This document shows, one piece after another, positions 6,779 through 9,419 of a stretch of 9,419 bases of DNA (the stretch's first letter is position 1; the number at the start of each line of letters is the position of its first letter). The notes under the pieces are model-generated. The model was not told the DNA's origin and made no database searches. It saw only the letters and a program-made list of their open reading frames with translations. The stretch is taken from NCBI GenBank assembly GCA_031282665.1, contig JAITDH010000212.1, forward strand, positions 1-9,419, given 5' to 3'. The translations under genes and the position numbers were made by a program. Source of the DNA: Zoogloeaceae bacterium. Lineage in GTDB: Bacteria; Pseudomonadota; Gammaproteobacteria; Burkholderiales; Rhodocyclaceae.

Positions 6779-6793
6779 GGGAAGCTCCTATCG

Positions 6794-7390
6794 CTATTTG
6801 GTCTGTACATTGGTTGCGCCGGGACCGACGGTGCGGGCGCGCGGCAGGGAACGTTCGATATTGGCCAGCCCGTTCAGCTTTTCCTGCAATTCCGCGGCGC
6901 GGCGCTGGGCTTCCAGCAGGCGCTGGTACTGCTTTTCCAGTTGCGCGTTCTGTTTGGCGATCTGCTGCTCCTGGCGCAGGCGCTCGCTGTAGGAATCGGC
7001 CAGTATGCGCGCCATCGGGCGCAGGTAATAGCTGACCGAATCCCTCGCCCGCAGGAGATCGCCCAGGATGGCATTGGCGCGCCGCAGATCCGGCGCGGGC
7101 TGGCGCGGATGTCCCAGCAGCATGGCCTGGCGCAGCAGGGTATCCGGCGCGTTTCCGTGCAGGCGTTTCTTTTCCTGCAACAACTCCCCGGGGGAAAGGA
7201 GGGAAAGCGCCTGGTAATAGGAAAGCAGCGCATTGGGAGATCTGCCCACGCGATCGAGTTCCGGCTTCGCTCCCCGGTGCGCCGCCGAGAGCTTGCTCCC
7301 GACCTCCGGCACGGTTTGCGTGGCGCACCCGGCGGCGAGGCAGAAAGCAAGGACGCAGGGGAGAAGGCGGGAAAGCGCGGTTTTTTTCAT
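6794..7390 (-). CDS. qseG: QseG/YfhG-like outer-membrane lipoprotein
   Basis: This 198-residue protein has a lipoprotein signal peptide: MKKTALSRLLPCVLAFCLAAG, then C22 as the lipidated cysteine (lipobox LAAGC, with Ala rather than Leu at -3). No Asp follows the Cys, so outer-membrane sorting is expected. A helical middle part (about 50-130) leads into a Gln/Glu/Arg-rich coiled coil (about 133-178) ending EKLNGLANIERSLPRAR, a phrase I associate with QseG-type lipoproteins. In enterics QseG is encoded between the QseE kinase and the QseF regulator and activates the kinase from the outer membrane. Here it sits 50 bp after the QseE-like kinase and 15 bp before ybgC. ATG 7390 has no good Shine-Dalgarno sequence. 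Similarity is by pattern, so the name is moderately secure. Confidence 0.68.
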   Translation of the reverse strand: MKKTALSRLLPCVLAFCLAAGCATQTVPEVGSKLSAAHRGAKPELDRVGRSPNALLSYYQALSLLSPGELLQEKKRLHGNAPDTLLRQAMLLGHPRQPAPDLRRANAILGDLLRARDSVSYYLRPMARILADSYSERLRQEQQIAKQNAQLEKQYQRLLEAQRRAAELQEKLNGLANIERSLPRARTVGPGATNVQTK

Positions 7391-7411
7391 GCGAGGCTAA
7401 TGGAGCGGACG

Positions 7412-7450
7412 GGTTCAATAGGCTGGTTCATTGCACAGGTTCATTGCGCT
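7412..7450. repeat. 13-bp tandem repeat, three copies, across the kinase stop codon
   Basis: Three consecutive 13-bp units start at 7412, 7425 and 7438 and begin GGTTCAATAG, GGTTCATTGC and GGTTCATTGC. Units 2 and 3 share their first 10 bases; unit 1 differs from them at two of those 10. The last unit covers the TGA stop (7441-7443) of the leftward kinase gene; the others fill the space before the lipoprotein gene. It could be a slippage duplication or a protein-binding site. Nothing further can be said from sequence. Confidence 0.6.
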
Positions 7451-8868
7451 GACTCAATGGGCAAATCGACGCGAAAATGCGCGCCGGGCGAAGTTTCCAG
7501 CAATTGTATGTTGCCCCCCATGGCGCGCGTCAATTCCCTCGCGATGGAAAGGCTGATGCCGCTTCCCGAAACGCGGTTTTCCGGATATATCCGCCCGCGA
7601 TAAAAAGGCTCGAAAATATGCAGCGCGTCTTCCAGAACGACACCCGGCCCTTCGTCATGGCATTCCAGGCGCAGTTCTCCCGGCAGCAATTCGGCCAGCA
7701 GCGTCACTTCCTTGCCCCTGGGGGAGAAATTCAGCGCATTGTCGAAGAGGATATTCAGCACGGCAACCACCTTCTCCGCGTCGATGAACACCTCGGCATT
7801 CTCCGCGCAGCGCAGATCGACATGCACCTTGACATTCAACGCGCGCGCCCGCTCGCCCTGGTTTTCCGCGACCAGGCTGAGCAGTTCGCACAGATTGACG
7901 TATTGCCGCTGCACGCCGCGCATGTCGTAGACCTGCTGGACCATCTGGGCAAGGCCGTCCACCTGTTTTTGCAGGATGGTGAAATTGGCGCGCAGGATGA
8001 TGACCGCTTCGCGATGGCTGGCGGAAAGCGTTTCTGGCGCATCTTCCGTCAGGAGATCGACCCCGTTTTGCAGGGCGGTAAGCGGCGGATTCAATTCCTG
8101 CGCGATGTGGCGCAATGTGCTCTCCTGGTCGCGTTTCAATTCCCCGAGGCGCTGGCGCAGCCAGTCCAGGCGTTTTCCCAGGCGGCGCATGTCCGCCGGG
8201 CCATCGACCCGCACCTCGTCGGCAAAGCAGGCATTGCCCAGCCGGGAAATGGCGCTCTCGACCTGCCGGATCGGACGCACCAGCCACCACTCCATGATGA
8301 GCGCCACCAGCACCGCGCCGAGGAAGGAAAAAAGCAGTTGCAGGCGCAGTTGCACCTGCTGGTTTCTCAATTCCGCCAGCATGCGCCGGTTGCGCTCGTC
8401 CACCCACTGCTGCCCGATCTGCCGCATCTGGCTTTGCAGTTCGGCAAGACGGGAAAGCGCCGTGCTGGCGGAAAGGGAATCCGGCATGTTGTTCGTGTTC
8501 AGCCCTTCCGACAGGGTGCGCACGGTGTCGTTCCATTCGCTCAGCAAGGGTTGCAGTTCGGGAATCTCCCGTTGTTCCAGAAGCTGCTGGATCAGTGCCT
8601 GCGCCTGGTCGCGCGCGGCATTGAAGCCGGCGCGAAAGGCGTCCTGGCGCACCAGTAGATATTGCCGGGTGCTGCGCTCCAGATCGACGCCGCGCTCATC
8701 CAGCGCCTGCAAGGTGGCGGAGAGCTTCAGCGCCTGCTGCCCGCTGGCGAGGCTCTGCTCCGTCAGGCGCTCCAGCAAAAGCCAGCTTTGCAGGATCGCG
8801 CCTCCCAGAAGAAGGATCACGAGAGCAAAGCCGAGTACGATCGTCTGGCGGGAAGAAAGTCTGTGCAT
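7441..8868 (-). CDS. qseE: QseE/GlrK-like sensor histidine kinase lacking the phospho-acceptor His
   Basis: This 475-residue membrane sensor has helix 1 (about 8-32), a helical periplasmic sensor region (about 33-175), helix 2 (about 176-197), a HAMP-type linker (about 198-248), a dimerisation/H-box region (249-315) and a HATPase domain (about 355-472). The order and the phrase LRHIAQELNPPLTALQNG match GlrK/QseE kinases, where this segment reads LRHLSHELKTPL. Here the acceptor His is Q257 (codon CAG at 8100-8098) and K-T of the ELKTP motif is N-P. The N-box (N377 in LFDNALNFSP), G1 box (DEGPGV, 405-410) and F-box (IFEPFYRG) are intact. The G2 box is GSGISLSI, with S439 where Gly is usual. The whole frame is uninterrupted, so this is not simple decay. 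The start at 8868 has only a weak ribosome site. No response regulator gene follows; the QseG-like lipoprotein and the tol genes do. Confidence 0.85.
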   Translation of the reverse strand: MHRLSSRQTIVLGFALVILLLGGAILQSWLLLERLTEQSLASGQQALKLSATLQALDERGVDLERSTRQYLLVRQDAFRAGFNAARDQAQALIQQLLEQREIPELQPLLSEWNDTVRTLSEGLNTNNMPDSLSASTALSRLAELQSQMRQIGQQWVDERNRRMLAELRNQQVQLRLQLLFSFLGAVLVALIMEWWLVRPIRQVESAISRLGNACFADEVRVDGPADMRRLGKRLDWLRQRLGELKRDQESTLRHIAQELNPPLTALQNGVDLLTEDAPETLSASHREAVIILRANFTILQKQVDGLAQMVQQVYDMRGVQRQYVNLCELLSLVAENQGERARALNVKVHVDLRCAENAEVFIDAEKVVAVLNILFDNALNFSPRGKEVTLLAELLPGELRLECHDEGPGVVLEDALHIFEPFYRGRIYPENRVSGSGISLSIARELTRAMGGNIQLLETSPGAHFRVDLPIESAQ

Positions 8869-9113
8869 GGGTCCGGAAAGGACGGAGGGGAGACTTGTAG
8901 TCTAAACCATTTCAGCAATGGAAATAAGGTCTTGCCCGGTTGTCGGGCGCGCTTCAAAGTGGGGGAAAACGAACATTATGCGAGGGGTCGCGGCCTTTCC
9001 GCTTGCTTTGCCATTCCAGAACCTGAACCGCCATCTGGATTGCCACGGCGCTACGCTCATCTCAATGAAGAGTGGTTTGACGCGGGTTTCGTCTGCTACC
9101 TGATACCCAACAA
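8869..9113. promoter_or_regulatory. Hairpin-rich intergenic leader between xerC and the kinase gene
   Basis: This 245-bp gap holds no gene I can support. It contains several small perfect inverted repeats: 8891-8903 (AGACT-TGT-AGTCT), 8907-8921 (CCATT-TCAGC-AATGG), 8934-8948 (GCCCG-GTTGT-CGGGC) and 9016-9038 (CCAGA...TCTGG). A further palindromic repeat at 9035-9068 is listed separately. The first two lie 23 and 39 bp ahead of the kinase start and may be operator sites or leader RNA structure. The promoter of the kinase-to-tolA gene train should lie here if it is not read through from xerC. I could not place convincing -35/-10 boxes. Confidence 0.4.
9035..9068 (-). repeat. Degenerate copy of the TCATTGCGAG...GCAATCC-type intergenic repeat
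   Basis: On the minus strand this reads TCATTGAGATGAGCGTAGCG, then CCGTGGCAATCCAG. It resembles the palindromic intergenic repeat of general form 'GTCATTGCGAG...AGCG(T/A)AGCGA...GCAATC' found in many bacterial genomes. Outer ATTG and CAAT can pair, as can the inner GCG-TAG-CGC. Recognition is by memory of the repeat pattern; the copy is imperfect. Confidence 0.45.
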
Positions 9114-9419
9114 TCAACCCCGGTTCTTCGCCTTGGCGCGGGGATGCGCCTGGTCGTAAACCTGGCTCAGGTGTTGGAAGTCGAGATGGGTATAGACCTG
9201 GGTCGAGGCGATGCTGGCGTGGCCGAGCATTTCCTGCACGGCGCGCAGATCGCCGCTGGATTGCAACAGGTGGGAGGCGAAGGAGTGGCGGAGCGCGTGT
9301 GGATGAACGCGATTCACCAGCAGGCGCGCGCGCGCGCGGTCGGCGAGGCGGATCTGGATCATCCGCATGCCCAGGCGCGTTCCGCGCCGGCTGACGAAGA
9401 GCGCCGTTTCTTCCGGCTT
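9114..9419 (-). CDS. xerC: Tyrosine recombinase XerC, C-terminal part
   Basis: The frame enters from the right edge. 101 codons of the catalytic domain are visible, ending in TGA at 9114-9116. The visible part shows [10 protein letters not shown], then [14 protein letters not shown] (HxLRH, with catalytic His and Arg), [16 protein letters not shown] (second His and the tyrosine nucleophile in VYTH), and a tail after [12 protein letters not shown]. These are Xer-type motifs. The [11 protein letters not shown] ending is typical of XerC, which with XerD resolves chromosome dimers at dif. A phage integrase is less likely because the sequence is close to the chromosomal Xer pattern and no attachment site or phage gene is nearby. 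The first catalytic Arg and the N-terminal core-binding domain lie outside the window. Confidence 0.88.
   Translation of the reverse strand, partial: KPEETALFVSRRGTRLGMRMIQIRLADRARARLLVNRVHPHALRHSFASHLLQSSGDLRAVQEMLGHASIASTQVYTHLDFQHLSQVYDQAHPRAKAKNRG

Noticed and set aside
8107..8109. H254 as a substitute phospho-acceptor in the kinase
   Set aside because: A His is present at the same place in ordinary GlrK kinases that also have the true acceptor three residues later, so it is not a relocated site by position; only an assay could show otherwise.
7477..8658. 393-codon plus-strand frame opposite the kinase gene
   Set aside because: It is antisense to the kinase, which has clear HAMP and HATPase features; the plus-strand product shows no motif.
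8975..8980. CATAAT on the minus strand as a -10 box for the kinase gene
   Set aside because: No acceptable -35 hexamer lies 16-18 bp upstream, so one hexamer alone is not enough.
8902..9117. Possible 71-residue protein on the minus strand between xerC and the kinase gene, TTG start overlapping the xerC stop
   Set aside because: It has no recognisable domain or convincing ribosome site, and it overlaps several inverted repeats. The gap is better explained as a structured leader.

Overview
The window is a G+C-rich stretch of bacterial chromosome. The gene set and gene character (a QseE/QseG-type pair, a compact TolA, a PolA with all three domains, an HTH_37 regulator, a LOG-family protein next to polA) suggest a betaproteobacterium, perhaps of the Rhodocyclales/Nitrosomonadales type. 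That placement is an inference from protein style; no rRNA or tRNA is present to support it.

Layout from left to right. (1) The 3' end of a DUF4870 membrane-protein gene runs rightward off the left edge. It converges on an HTH_37/XRE-type antitoxin-like gene, with a strong hairpin between the two stop codons. (2) That regulator lies 34 bp downstream of polA, on the same leftward strand, and has no toxin partner. (3) polA diverges from a rightward LOG-family (TIGR00730) phosphoribohydrolase-like gene; the two start codons lie within about 10 bp of each other. (4) A 301-bp convergent gap (4144-4444) holds a 147-bp inverted doublet of REP-like palindromes (BIME-like). (5) A leftward gene train occupies 8868 to 4445 in the order sensor kinase (QseE/GlrK type), lipoprotein (QseG type), ybgC, tolQ, tolR, tolA. 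Gaps are 50 bp or less and ybgC/tolQ overlap by 4 bp, so it can be read as one operon. (6) A 245-bp gap rich in small inverted repeats follows, then the C-terminal third of a XerC-type tyrosine recombinase, also leftward, runs off the right edge.

How the genes work together: TolQ-TolR is the proton-driven inner-membrane motor, and TolA is the arm reaching to the outer-membrane Pal/TolB, which are not in this window. YbgC is the thioesterase usually encoded at the head of tol operons. Upstream, the sensor kinase and its lipoprotein form two-thirds of a QseE-QseG-QseF (GlrK-YfhG-GlrR) envelope-stress system, but the response regulator is absent.

The most striking observation is that the kinase lacks the phospho-accepting histidine of its H-box (Gln257 in its place) and has a changed G2 box, while the reading frame is intact. 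This suggests a non-canonical sensor tied by gene order to the Tol envelope motor. The REP doublet, a three-copy 13-bp tandem repeat at the kinase stop codon, and the hairpin-rich kinase leader are the other signals worth a second look. No complete mobile element, CRISPR array or RNA gene was seen.
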